64,000 bases of DNA from Saprospiraceae bacterium. Lineage in GTDB: Bacteria > Bacteroidota > Bacteroidia > Chitinophagales > Saprospiraceae. Position 1 is the stretch's first letter. Every line of letters begins with the position of its first letter. The stretch spans positions 1 to 64,000 of the forward strand of contig JAIYAP010000002.1 of assembly GCA_027488935.1 (NCBI GenBank). Direction: 5' to 3'. This document shows positions 52,623-63,100 of the stretch, one piece after another. The notes beneath the pieces were generated by a model, which was not told where the DNA came from, did no database searches, and worked only from the letters and a program-made list of their open reading frames with translations. The position numbers and the translations under genes were made by a program.

Positions 52623-55600
52623 TTAGTGTTGCACCACCATTTGGACCTGGTTTTTGATTTTTCCCGAAATAAATTGGACAAAATACAGTCCATCAGAAAA
52701 TGCATGCGTGTCTAAGAGCTGTATGTTTTCGCCCTCCATGCCTAAGGCCGCTTCCTCTAACATCAACCGTCCGTTCAAATCAAATATGCGCAAAACATAT
52801 TGCTGTTCAGCGGGTAATTTGAATACGATATTGGCTTGACCAGCATTTGGATTTGGAAAAATGTTCAAGAATGCATCCAGACTTTGGTCTTCCGTATCAT
52901 CTCGTTGTGTGGCAGATTGAGCGATGCTATAAGGCTCAACCGTCACTACGGCCGTACAGGTAGCGCTGTTTCCGGTGAAATCCTTTACCGTAATGGGCAG
53001 GTTATTCACGCCGATATTGGCAGTGGTGTACACTTTGGCTACCGGCGTAAAGGACCACACCGCACAGTTATCGTAACTATTTGAGGCCAGGCTGGCTCCG
53101 GTAACAGACACGGTGCCATTCGCACTCAGTTTTACCGTGACTTGTTTGCATTTTGCAACAGGGGCCATGGCGTCTTTCACCAACACCAGTGCCAGACAAG
53201 AACTGGTGTTGTTACTAGCATCTTTTAGGGTCATGACCACGGCTTGGCCTGAATTTGAAATGTTCGAACAATCAAAAAGCGTTTGGCTCAGCGTAGTAGA
53301 AACAATGCCACAGTTGTCGAAACTTCCGTTGTTTACCTGTGCCACGGTAAGGGTACCCTGGCCATTTGCGCTCAGGAACACGGTAGCACTTTTGCATAAG
53401 GCCGTTGGTGCGGTAGCGTCTTTAATAGAAACACGTGCGGTACAGGTGGCCGTATTCCCAGCGGCATCTGTGGCGCGGAAAGTCACGACATTCACACCAA
53501 TATTGGCACAAGTAAACGTGCCCGGTGTAAGGGTAAATACCATCGAACAATTATCCGTGCTACCATCGTCTACCAAGGCAGGATTGACGGTGATCGTTCC
53601 GTTTGGTCCCAGACTGGCGGTGATATTTTTGCATTTTGCAACGGGCAGGATAAAATCGAATACCGTTACAACGGACGAGCAAACGCTTTGATTACCAGAA
53701 GGATCTTTGCCGGTTAAGGTAATCAGGTTGGCGCCTAAGTTTGCACAGGTAAATAGCGTTTGACTCAGGGTAAGTTCGGCAATACTACAATTGTCGAAAG
53801 AGCCATTGTTGACTTGCGCGACCGTTAGGGTTGCCTGACCATTTGCATTGAGGTTCAGGGTGGCATTTTGGCAAATCATGGTCGGTTTAATGGTATCCAA
53901 AACCGTCACGATTGCAGTACAGGTGCTGTTGTTGCCATTGCCGTCATTTACAGTAAGGGTAACCGTATTGGGACCTACTTGGCCACAGGTGAAAATATTG
54001 GGTATGACGGAAACTTGGTTGACCGTGCCACAATTGTCGGAACCACTTTGAAATACATTGGCCGTTACAATATTGGTCAATCCGGTGGTATTCAAATACG
54101 TGGTAAAAGGTTTACACACCACAATAGGCGGCGTAATATCTTTTAAGGTTACCGTAAACGTACAAAATTGGGTATTGCCATTGCCATCATTGGCCGTGAG
54201 CGTTACCGTTTCCACATCATTATGCCCACTGAGCACCGTGCTGGCGGCTGGACTTTGGGTAACCACGGGATTTGCCGTACAATTATCGCTCAGGGTAACG
54301 GGTTGGTAAGCACCCACGATATTACTACACGTTGCATTGGCTGCGATGGTCGTATTCGCAGGACAAGTAATAACAGGTTTGGTAACATCCTTCAGGGTAA
54401 CGGTCAGACTGCAACTTTGGGTATTGCCATTTCCGTCATTGGCGGTCAGGGTGACTATTTCAACATCGTCGTGACCGTTGAGCAGCGTACTGGCAACCGG
54501 GCTTTGCGTTACCGTCGGATTGGCGGAGCAATTATCACTGACCGAAACGGCCTGGTAAGCACCCACGGGCGCACTGCAATTCGCATCTGCATTGAGGGTC
54601 ACATTGGCCGGACAGGTAATTACGGGCTTGGTAATGTCCTTTAAGGTTACGGTAAACGTGCAAAACTGTGTGTTGCCATTGCCATCGTCGGCAGTTAGGG
54701 TCACGGTTTCCACATCATTGTGGCCACTTAACACGGTACTTGCCACGGGGCTTTGCGTCACCGCAGGATTGGCACTACAATTGTCACTGACCGCAACGGG
54801 GGCATAGGCTCCTACCACACCGCTGCAATTCGCATCGGCAGCGATGGTAGTATTCGCAGAACAAGTAATGCTTGGTTTCGTGACATCCTTCAGGGTAACG
54901 GTCAGGCTGCAACTTTGGGTATTGCCGTTGCCATCGTTGGCCGTGAGGGTAACCACTTCCACATCATTGTGGCCATTTAGGACGGTACTTGCGGCTGGGC
55001 TTTGGGTTACACTTGGGTTGGCTGCACAATTGTCATTTAAGGTGATCGGCGCATAAGCACCTACCACACCGCTGCAATTCGCATTGGCCGCTATGGTCGT
55101 ATTGGCAGGACAGGTAATGACCGGTTTTGTAACATCTTTAAGGGTAACCGTCAGGCTGCAACTTTGGGTATTGCCGTTGCCGTCATCGGCGGTCAGGGTC
55201 ACCGTTTCCACATCATTATGACCGTTTAATGCGGTATTTGCCGCAGGGCTTTGGGCTACGACCGGGTTGGCAGCGCAGTTATCGCTCAAGGTCAGGGGCG
55301 CGTAAACTCCCACCACGCCACTACAGTTTCCATCCGCTGCGATGGTTGTATTAGCAGGACAAGTGATTACGGGTTTCGTGATATCTATCAACGTAACCGT
55401 CAGACTGCAACTGGTTGTATTGCCGTTGACATCATCGGCAGTGAGTACCACGGTTTCAACATCGTTGTGTCCACTCAAAACCGTATTTGATACAGGGCTT
55501 TGTGTTACCGTTGGGTTGGCATTGCAATTATCACTTACAATAACCGCCGAATAAGCACCTACGATCCCGCTACAGTTTCCGTCGGCTACGAGGGTTACAT

Positions 55601-58600
55601 TGGCTGGACATGTAATGCTGGGAGGCGTCAAATCTTTCAACACCACCTCAAAAGTACAGAAATTAGTGTTGCCGTTGCCGTCGTTGGCAGTCAAGGTAAC
55701 CAATTGTAAAGCATTGAGCGTTAGCACCGTAGCAGCTGCTGGGCTTTGCAAAACAGTTGGATTCGTAGTGCAATTATCGCTGACCGAAATAGGTGCAAAA
55801 GCACCTACAACACCACTACAATTGGCATTGGCCGTAATGGTGGTGTTTGGCGGACAAATTATTGCAGGGACTATGTTATCCTTCAAGGTAACAGTAGTTG
55901 TGCAAGAAGCTGTATTTCCAGCGGCATCGGTAGCCAGGTAGGTAACAACTTGTACCGTATTGTGCCCTGAAACGACAAAACCAGGTAATGGTGTTTGGGT
56001 AAAACTGCTGACCACACAATTATCGGAACTGGAAGCGCCCTGAAAAGCAGGCAAAGGCGCATTACAATTGTTATTTCCAGTAAAAATGGTCAGGGTAGCA
56101 GGACAATTAACCACAGGCGGCACAACATCACCAACCAAAACGGTTACCGAGCCGGTGCCCACACAGCCATTGTTGGTTACAGAAACCATATACGTGCCAC
56201 TTGCTGCTGCGGTGGCGGGTGAAATGACCGGGTTTTCTGCCACAGAACTGAAATTATTCGGGCCTGACCAACTATAACTTTGGCCGGTACCACCTGCAAA
56301 CAAATTAAGTGTTCCTCCAATACATACCGGACTGTTGCTACTTGGATTGACCGGGGGTGCGCTCACCACAACCGGAAGACTCGCCGTGCCTTTGCAATTG
56401 TTGTTGTCGGTAACGGTAACGGTATATACGCCATTTGCATTGCCAAACGCCAAAAACGGGGTCGGGTCTTCCATGCTGGAACTGAAATTATTGGGACCAG
56501 CCCAGGAAAAGGCGATATAGTTGCCCGTACCACCATTCGGGGAGGAATTGAGTACGAGGTTATTTCCTGCACAGATTGGGCCATTGCTAGTCGCCGTAAT
56601 GGTGGGCGCTGCGTTGCTGGAAACCGACAAAGTGGTAGAGGCCGTGCCAACACAACCAGCATTATCGGTAACGGTTACCCGATACACACCACCTTGATTG
56701 ATGGAATTTGCGATAAAACTTGGTGGATCTTCCTGGGTGCTGGTAAAATTCAATGGACCAGTCCAATTATAACTGCTGTAAACGCCCGAACCGCCAGTGG
56801 TGCTAGCTTGTAGATTGATATTAGCGCCAAAACAAACGGGTGAATTTGACGAGGCTATAATATTAGGCTTCGAATAAACCACCAAGTTCGTGGTAGCAGT
56901 GGCAGTACATCCCTGGTTGTCGGTTACCTTCACCTGGTACAAGCCTGCGGCTGCTATACTTGCAGTAAATGGAGCCGGATCCTCATTGGATGCGCCAAAA
57001 TTATCGGGGCCTGTCCACACAAACACATTGCCGCCCGAACCACCCACCGGTGTTGAAGTCAGAAGCGCGATTGCATTTTGACAAAGTGGACCATTATTGG
57101 CTGCGGTAATGCTTGGGCCAGATAATACATTAACGTTTACACTTGTGGTTGCGGTGCATCCGAGTTGGTCGGTTACCGTGACAGTATACGGACCTGAAGC
57201 ATTGCCATTTGCTTGAAAAGTAGCCGGGTCTTCTACATTGGAAGTATAGTTATTCGGACCAGACCAGGCAAAAACAGTATAAGGCAATGCTCCGCCAGCC
57301 GGGGAGGAAGTAAGGGTTATGTTACCGCCTATACAGGTGCTGCCCACAACCGCTGCGCTAATGGTAGGGCAGGCAACTACAGAAACGGTCGTGCTGCTGG
57401 TATTGCTACAGCCATTGCTGTCGCTGACGGTCACTTTATAAACGCCTGTTGCGGCCAAGGTTGCCGGAAATCCTGCCGGTTGCGCCTGACTGGAAACATA
57501 ATTGTTGGGTCCACTCCAGGTATATCCATACCCGCTACCCGAACCGCCCGTGGTCGTTGAATTCAGTAAAATATTGGCACCTACACTTACAGGGCTGTTG
57601 CTTCCCGCTGTTATAGCTGGCTTTGTATGCACTACAACAACTGTATTTCCAGTGCCAGTACATCCTGCATTATCGGTAACAGTCACCGAAAAAGTGCCAT
57701 TATAGGCAAGTATCGCCGTGAAAACCAGTGGATTTTGTCCTACCCCTATGTAATTATTAGGCCCTGCCCATTGAAACTGGTAACCATTACCAGTGCCCCC
57801 TGCCGGATTGGCACTTAATGCAATAGAGGCACCTTCACAAACGGGCGTATTACTGCTGGCCGTTACGGTTGGTGCTGCGTTCGAGGAAACCTGGATGGTT
57901 TTCGAAGCCGACGCGGTACAACCTTTGTTGTCGGTTACGGTAACGGTATAGGCCCCTGCCGCATTCGCTGTGGCTGGGAAAGCACTTGGATCTTCCTGGG
58001 TGGAACTATAATTGTTCGGACCAGTCCATGAAAAAGCAGTAAAGGGCAAGGATCCGCCACTTGGTGTGGAGCTCAATTGAATCGGCGTACCCAGGCAAAC
58101 GATCGCTGTATTCCCGGCCGCCGTGATAGTGGGCGGTGGTGCAACCGTCACCGAAGCAGTAGCCGTGCAAGCACCTGAACTGGTGGCTGTTACGGTGTAA
58201 ATACCGGGTGTGGTCACGACTATCGAACTTTGGGCGGAACTGTTGCTCCATTGGTAGGAAACACCTCCATTTGCCTCAAGCGTAACAGAAGCCGTTGTAC
58301 AAACCAATGCAATGCCACCGTTGATGCTGGCCGCAAAGGGTTCATTTGGCTGGTTGGTAATGGTCACCGTGAGCGCCAAGGTATCGGATAAACCCGACAG
58401 ATTTACAACCCTTATTTGAACCAAATACTGGTTGTTTTGGTCGGCATCCGCTGGATTTTCAAAATTGGGGGTAAAACCATTTGCCCAATTGAGCACCCCT
58501 GTTACGGCGTTGATGGTGAAACGATTCGCATCTGCACCACCGGCCAGGCTGTAGGTTAAACCCACGCCTTCGGTATTGTTCGGATCAGTCGTTTGTGCAT

Positions 58601-60056
58601 CATACAGGGTGTTACAGGCGTTTTCTTCAAAACTAACCGCAGGCGGCGTGGTAATTTCCGGGCGCACGTCTGAAACTACACTGAAAAGGACATTCACGGA
58701 GTCACGGCGCAATTGCGGGAAAAGACAATCCCATACCAATACCCTTACCGGGAAAGTACCCAACCAATTGGGATCCTGGATGCCAACTTGCACGACCCCG
58801 GCTGCATTGAGTGTCGGCACCAGCGGCGACAATTGCAGGCTGTAAGGCGCACCAACAGATCCTACTGAACCACCTGCTACAAAATTCAGGTTGCTTGTTT
58901 TTTCGTATAAATACTGCCGTGCAGCATCATAAAACCGAAAAGAGATGGCTCCAGACCCCACATTGCTCAGTTGAAGGGCATAGTGGACATTCGGTGCAAC
59001 ACCCGTTGGTGCAGCCCAGCCTGCCAGCACACCATTTACAAAAGCAGCCAGTTTGGTGCCCGGACCAGCCAATTGAATTTCGGCAAAAAGCGGTCGTACA
59101 ACGATTTGCATGGGCTGCACACCCGGTGCTACGATGGGCCATGCTGGATCAGCAACAGCACCTGTAAAAGGAAACGTTTTGAAGTCAAATTGCCGGCAAT
59201 TACCATTGAATGTCAGGTAATTATCCAAATCAAACGGGGTGAAATTTTGCCCCTGGAAAATGGTCTGGTTGGGTATGTTTTGAAATACCGGCGGCCCATA
59301 ATCTGCCAGCACGGTGAAACGGGCAAAAACCGTATCGGCCAATTGATTGGGCGTCGATTCTTTCGCAATGATGCGCACAGAATCGGTACCAATCCAAGAC
59401 CCGAGCACGGGACTTACGGATAGCAAGCCATTTACCAGGGTAACATTTAAATTAGCACTCGGCAACACAGAAATAACAACCGGATCCCCATCCAAACTCA
59501 CCAAATAATCGTTCAGGTTAATGGGGGCAAAAGGGATGGTTTGCAACGTTGTGTCTGCTGGAATAGGTAGCAAAACCGGCGGAAAATCCGCGTCAGGATC
59601 AATATCAATCCAGAAAGGTGTTTGCGCAGATCCGATGCTTTTATTGTGTACAAAAGTTTCGGTTTCCAGCACAGGGTAAACCACATCATCCGGGGCATAA
59701 TACACCCGAAAGTTTAGGTTTTCACCAAAGTATACATTGGAATAAATGGTGATAAAGTAGTAAGCCGCACCGTTAATCAGGGTAGGCACAGCAACACCGC
59801 GTACCTGGTTGCCTACAAAAACACCGATCTTGTTGTTCGGTGCATTATTAGCTACGCCCTGGTTGCTTACCCGAATCACCATGTTCATGCTGAATTCATA
59901 ATCGTCCGGGTTAACCAACCAGTTGGGCGGGGCATTGTTTAATGCATGGGCAGCGGCAATGTCCACTGCTGCTGCCAACCGAATGGGGCCAAACATGCAG
60001 CTTAGCAAAACGAACACCGGCAGCGCACGCTTAAAAGTGATGGAAAAAAAATTCAT
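52623..60056 (-). CDS. Giant secreted adhesin with PKD/Ig-like and HYR repeats and T9SS sorting domain
   Basis: This 2477-residue protein has a signal peptide and an unnamed module of about 105 residues twice (about 45-152 and 304-410). A cadherin-like stretch follows (AENACNTLYDAQTTDPNN region), then about ten PKD/Ig-like repeats of about 90 residues (pattern WSGPNNY...GxYxVTVTDxxGC). HYR repeats of 82-83 residues come next (CPANTTI...DNC...NDGNGNTQSCSLTVTLK), seven of them near identical, and several shorter HYR relatives. A T9SS type A sorting domain (FPNPNAGQANIVFKL, DGLYFVQFISG) closes the protein. It is probably a surface adhesin. The ATG at 60056 gives the signal peptide. Confidence 0.92.
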   Translation of the reverse strand: MNFFSITFKRALPVFVLLSCMFGPIRLAAAVDIAAAHALNNAPPNWLVNPDDYEFSMNMVIRVSNQGVANNAPNNKIGVFVGNQVRGVAVPTLINGAAYYFITIYSNVYFGENLNFRVYYAPDDVVYPVLETETFVHNKSIGSAQTPFWIDIDPDADFPPVLLPIPADTTLQTIPFAPINLNDYLVSLDGDPVVISVLPSANLNVTLVNGLLSVSPVLGSWIGTDSVRIIAKESTPNQLADTVFARFTVLADYGPPVFQNIPNQTIFQGQNFTPFDLDNYLTFNGNCRQFDFKTFPFTGAVADPAWPIVAPGVQPMQIVVRPLFAEIQLAGPGTKLAAFVNGVLAGWAAPTGVAPNVHYALQLSNVGSGAISFRFYDAARQYLYEKTSNLNFVAGGSVGSVGAPYSLQLSPLVPTLNAAGVVQVGIQDPNWLGTFPVRVLVWDCLFPQLRRDSVNVLFSVVSDVRPEITTPPAVSFEENACNTLYDAQTTDPNNTEGVGLTYSLAGGADANRFTINAVTGVLNWANGFTPNFENPADADQNNQYLVQIRVVNLSGLSDTLALTVTITNQPNEPFAASINGGIALVCTTASVTLEANGGVSYQWSNSSAQSSIVVTTPGIYTVTATSSGACTATASVTVAPPPTITAAGNTAIVCLGTPIQLSSTPSGGSLPFTAFSWTGPNNYSSTQEDPSAFPATANAAGAYTVTVTDNKGCTASASKTIQVSSNAAPTVTASSNTPVCEGASIALSANPAGGTGNGYQFQWAGPNNYIGVGQNPLVFTAILAYNGTFSVTVTDNAGCTGTGNTVVVVHTKPAITAGSNSPVSVGANILLNSTTTGGSGSGYGYTWSGPNNYVSSQAQPAGFPATLAATGVYKVTVSDSNGCSNTSSTTVSVVACPTISAAVVGSTCIGGNITLTSSPAGGALPYTVFAWSGPNNYTSNVEDPATFQANGNASGPYTVTVTDQLGCTATTSVNVNVLSGPSITAANNGPLCQNAIALLTSTPVGGSGGNVFVWTGPDNFGASNEDPAPFTASIAAAGLYQVKVTDNQGCTATATTNLVVYSKPNIIASSNSPVCFGANINLQASTTGGSGVYSSYNWTGPLNFTSTQEDPPSFIANSINQGGVYRVTVTDNAGCVGTASTTLSVSSNAAPTITATSNGPICAGNNLVLNSSPNGGTGNYIAFSWAGPNNFSSSMEDPTPFLAFGNANGVYTVTVTDNNNCKGTASLPVVVSAPPVNPSSNSPVCIGGTLNLFAGGTGQSYSWSGPNNFSSVAENPVISPATAAASGTYMVSVTNNGCVGTGSVTVLVGDVVPPVVNCPATLTIFTGNNNCNAPLPAFQGASSSDNCVVSSFTQTPLPGFVVSGHNTVQVVTYLATDAAGNTASCTTTVTLKDNIVPAIICPPNTTITANANCSGVVGAFAPISVSDNCTTNPTVLQSPAAATVLTLNALQLVTLTANDGNGNTNFCTFEVVLKDLTPPSITCPANVTLVADGNCSGIVGAYSAVIVSDNCNANPTVTQSPVSNTVLSGHNDVETVVLTADDVNGNTTSCSLTVTLIDITKPVITCPANTTIAADGNCSGVVGVYAPLTLSDNCAANPVVAQSPAANTALNGHNDVETVTLTADDGNGNTQSCSLTVTLKDVTKPVITCPANTTIAANANCSGVVGAYAPITLNDNCAANPSVTQSPAASTVLNGHNDVEVVTLTANDGNGNTQSCSLTVTLKDVTKPSITCSANTTIAADANCSGVVGAYAPVAVSDNCSANPAVTQSPVASTVLSGHNDVETVTLTADDGNGNTQFCTFTVTLKDITKPVITCPANVTLNADANCSAPVGAYQAVSVSDNCSANPTVTQSPVASTLLNGHDDVEIVTLTANDGNGNTQSCSLTVTLKDVTKPVITCPANTTIAANATCSNIVGAYQPVTLSDNCTANPVVTQSPAASTVLSGHNDVETVTLTANDGNGNTQFCTFTVTLKDITPPIVVCKPFTTYLNTTGLTNIVTANVFQSGSDNCGTVNQVSVIPNIFTCGQVGPNTVTLTVNDGNGNNSTCTAIVTVLDTIKPTMICQNATLNLNANGQATLTVAQVNNGSFDNCSIAELTLSQTLFTCANLGANLITLTGKDPSGNQSVCSSVVTVFDFILPVAKCKNITASLGPNGTITVNPALVDDGSTDNCSMVFTLTPGTFTCANIGVNVVTFRATDAAGNTATCTARVSIKDATAPTALCKSATVFLSANGQGTLTVAQVNNGSFDNCGIVSTTLSQTLFDCSNISNSGQAVVMTLKDASNNTSSCLALVLVKDAMAPVAKCKQVTVKLSANGTVSVTGASLASNSYDNCAVWSFTPVAKVYTTANIGVNNLPITVKDFTGNSATCTAVVTVEPYSIAQSATQRDDTEDQSLDAFLNIFPNPNAGQANIVFKLPAEQQYVLRIFDLNGRLMLEEAALGMEGENIQLLDTHAFSDGLYFVQFISGKIKNQVQMVVQH
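54141..55879 (-). repeat. Seven tandem DNA repeats of about 246 bp encoding HYR domains
   Basis: Within the adhesin gene, seven units of about 246 bp share long identical words, such as the plus-strand text CAGGACAAGTAATGACCGG-like and TTGCCGTTGCCATCGTTGGC-like. Protein identity between neighbouring units is about 70-90 per cent. The high DNA similarity means the repeat number can change by recombination or be misassembled. Confidence 0.85.
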
Positions 60057-60151
60057 TGTTTCTTTTTTTTGAATGAAGAACATTTTTCAATGCAATCAGT
60101 GGAACGCACTGCCCTATCTCTCCCCGACAAGGCAGGCGCCCACTGCTTCCC

Positions 60152-63100
60152 TTATTTTTGCAAAATCACTTTTCTAATTACACTGCCGGCAGCCGTTTCC
60201 AGGCGTATGAAATAAACACCCGACGAAAGCGGTGTTCCGGTTTCCGATTGTGCTTTCCAACGGAGGGTATTTAAGCCTTCTGAAGCATTTGCTTGTACAA
60301 AGGATACAAGGGCTCCGTTGATATTCAGCACACTAATACGGACCTCCTGTGCTTTTGGTAATACAAAACGCAACAAGGTTTCGGTACTGAAAGGATTGGG
60401 TTGTACCTCAAATGCCTGTTCGGACTGAATTTCATCGGTACCTGTGATGCCCATTGTAAAGGGCACGGGTGCCTCAATGCTGCCCTGGTGCAAATCCGGT
60501 GAGAAATACATGACTTCATTCAATACTTGAACCGTGCCCGTGCTGCTGTCAAAGAGTTTAAACCGCAATTGCTCCCCACCCGTGTTCGAATAGGTTGTCA
60601 GGAAGAACAGGTAGGATTGCAGCGGCGCAATGTAAATGGCCGTTGCCGTACCGCGAATTTCTGTTCCTGCAAAAACCCCAAGTTCCATCGTTGAACTTGT
60701 CGCATTTGATCCATTGACTCTTAGCATACCAATCAGGGTCATGCTTTTTTCGAACTTCGTTGGGTCCACCGTCCAGAAACTGGAAGTCGGCGCACCGCGA
60801 TCCAGGGTCTTTATTGGGGCCGTTTGAAGTGTTTGTCCTGGATTTATGCTTCTATTCGTACTGGGCGGCGGGTAGGTTAAAGTTCCGGGCACCGAAAGTT
60901 TGATCTGGTAACCATTGGGTGGCTGCATGTATTGCAAATTGCCGATCCAGCCAAAAGCGGGGTTGATGTATTGCGCAAAAGCGACCTGGCTTTTAATCAA
61001 ATCACCCGTTTGGGCAACCACCGAGCTCAAGGCTTGATTGATGGGCAGCGCATAATTGGGGATGTATCCGATCCAGTTCCAGCCCGCAACCAAAGGAATG
61101 GGCGTAGAAGCCGGGTTCAGTACATTACCCAACATTTGCAAGGTATCCGGCTGATCAGCCCGGTAGATGTACATGGTTTTGTTATCCAGCGTCTCCAGGG
61201 TACCCAGCCAGCCGCCTCCGTTGAAATATACGGAGAAGGCATTTTGCCCTTTCAGCAGGTCATTTGCCGGATAATTGAGCGAAATCAAGGCTGAATCTAC
61301 ATTCGGATTGGGGAATGCGAGGTTGAACGACAACCAGTTCCAGCCAAAGCCCAACGGCACTGCACGCAATACATTATTGCTGGTATGAATCACCAGGGGC
61401 GCTAAAGGATCACCCAGTACATCGTCGGGTTGGAACAGAAAATCATCTTCCACCACGCTGTAACGCAGGCAGGCCGATGCATCCCAAATTTCGAGCCGCA
61501 AGGGGGCCAAAACATGGTTTGGATTGCCATAAATAGTCAGATAAGCCAGGTATTTATCAACCTGGGGCACATAACGCACTTTCGCGCGTCCGCACAAGGT
61601 ATCGCCGATGTAGGCCACCACCATATCTTCCACATCGGTAGAAATTTCGCCCTGAATATTGAGTTCCAGTACCATATTTTCGGAATTCTCAAACAAATTG
61701 GCATTCAATGTCCAGTTCGGCGGACGACAAACTACCCGCACGCCAAAAGGAAGCCCTTCATCGCCGCCCATAAAGAATGGGTTTTGTCCTGTTTCCGTGT
61801 GCAGTACGATGGAGTCTGACCACAATCCAAAGGCCAAAGACGAATCAATGGTAAAGGAAATCGGGCGAATTTCGTTGGGCGCCAAAGTGCCTTGGTTGGG
61901 CACTACATGCACCCAATCAGGAATGTTTTTGAGGGTAAACGGCACCGGATAACCGCCCCGATTTTGGATGCTTGCGGTAACCGTTTGAGTTTCATCTTCA
62001 AATTTGGTCATCCCTAAACTATCCGTTAGCCAGGCCAATTCGTTGCGATCGACATAAAATTCCCATTGTGCGGATTTCAATTTATTGCCGATTTTATCCT
62101 CAATATCACGCAACTCGGCGCGTAGAATCCTGTTTTCAAAAAACTTGTTTTGGAAATTCGGATCCAGGATAATCTTGTTTTCGTAACAGGTGATGTCAAT
62201 ATCGATGGGCGTATCGGTCGTTGCATCAAACAACAAAACATTGTCCAAGGCATTGATTTTGCTGCAATTGACCGACTTATTGAACGAAAAAGAAATTTCA
62301 TCGCCAACATTATATACTCCGTCGGACGGCTCCGGCGTACCAATTAGGCTTGGCGGTTGGCGCTCAATCCGGCCTTTGATCACTTGCGAATAACCAGGTT
62401 TGTCGGATGCATCGCCGCTGCACACGGCAACGGCGCGTATTTCGTAAGGGCCATCAGACAGCCCGAGGGTATTCCAGTAGAATTGGGTAAAAATGTTCCC
62501 AAGATCGGATTTTTCAATTTCAGCCCCGGGTTGGGTGGCATTGATGAAGGGATCCACTGGCGGCACAATATTGATCCAGGCTCCATCCCCATCGGATCGC
62601 CGGTACTGCACCCGCACTTTATCAAATTCATCTACCGATTTGCTATAGCCGGAAACTGTAATGCGCATGATGTCATCCGAACCAGAAGTGATCGGATCCG
62701 GGAATATGACCCAATCCTGTTGTGGTACGTTGATGTCGACTTCACTACATGGGCGAATAAAATGGGCGCTGATGTATTGGGCAGAATACAAAACCGTGTC
62801 GGCATCCGGTAAAATACCCAGTGCATTGGCCCGTTCATCTTCGCACAAGGAGTACAGCACGATTTCCAGGCTGTCGTAGTCATATTCTTCTGGTCCGCGT
62901 TCGAGGGTAACGGTAATAGGAACCGATTCTCCGTAAGGAATTGCATAAAATACTGGATGGTCGAGCGCTGCGCCGTTCAGGAATATTTTAGCGCCATCTG
63001 GGTTACTTTCTGGGCCCGCAGTAAAGGCGTACGTCCAGGTTTCATTGGTTTCGCTTTTATTACCCAAGGTGAATTTGAAAACAGCGGGTTCATTGGCGGG

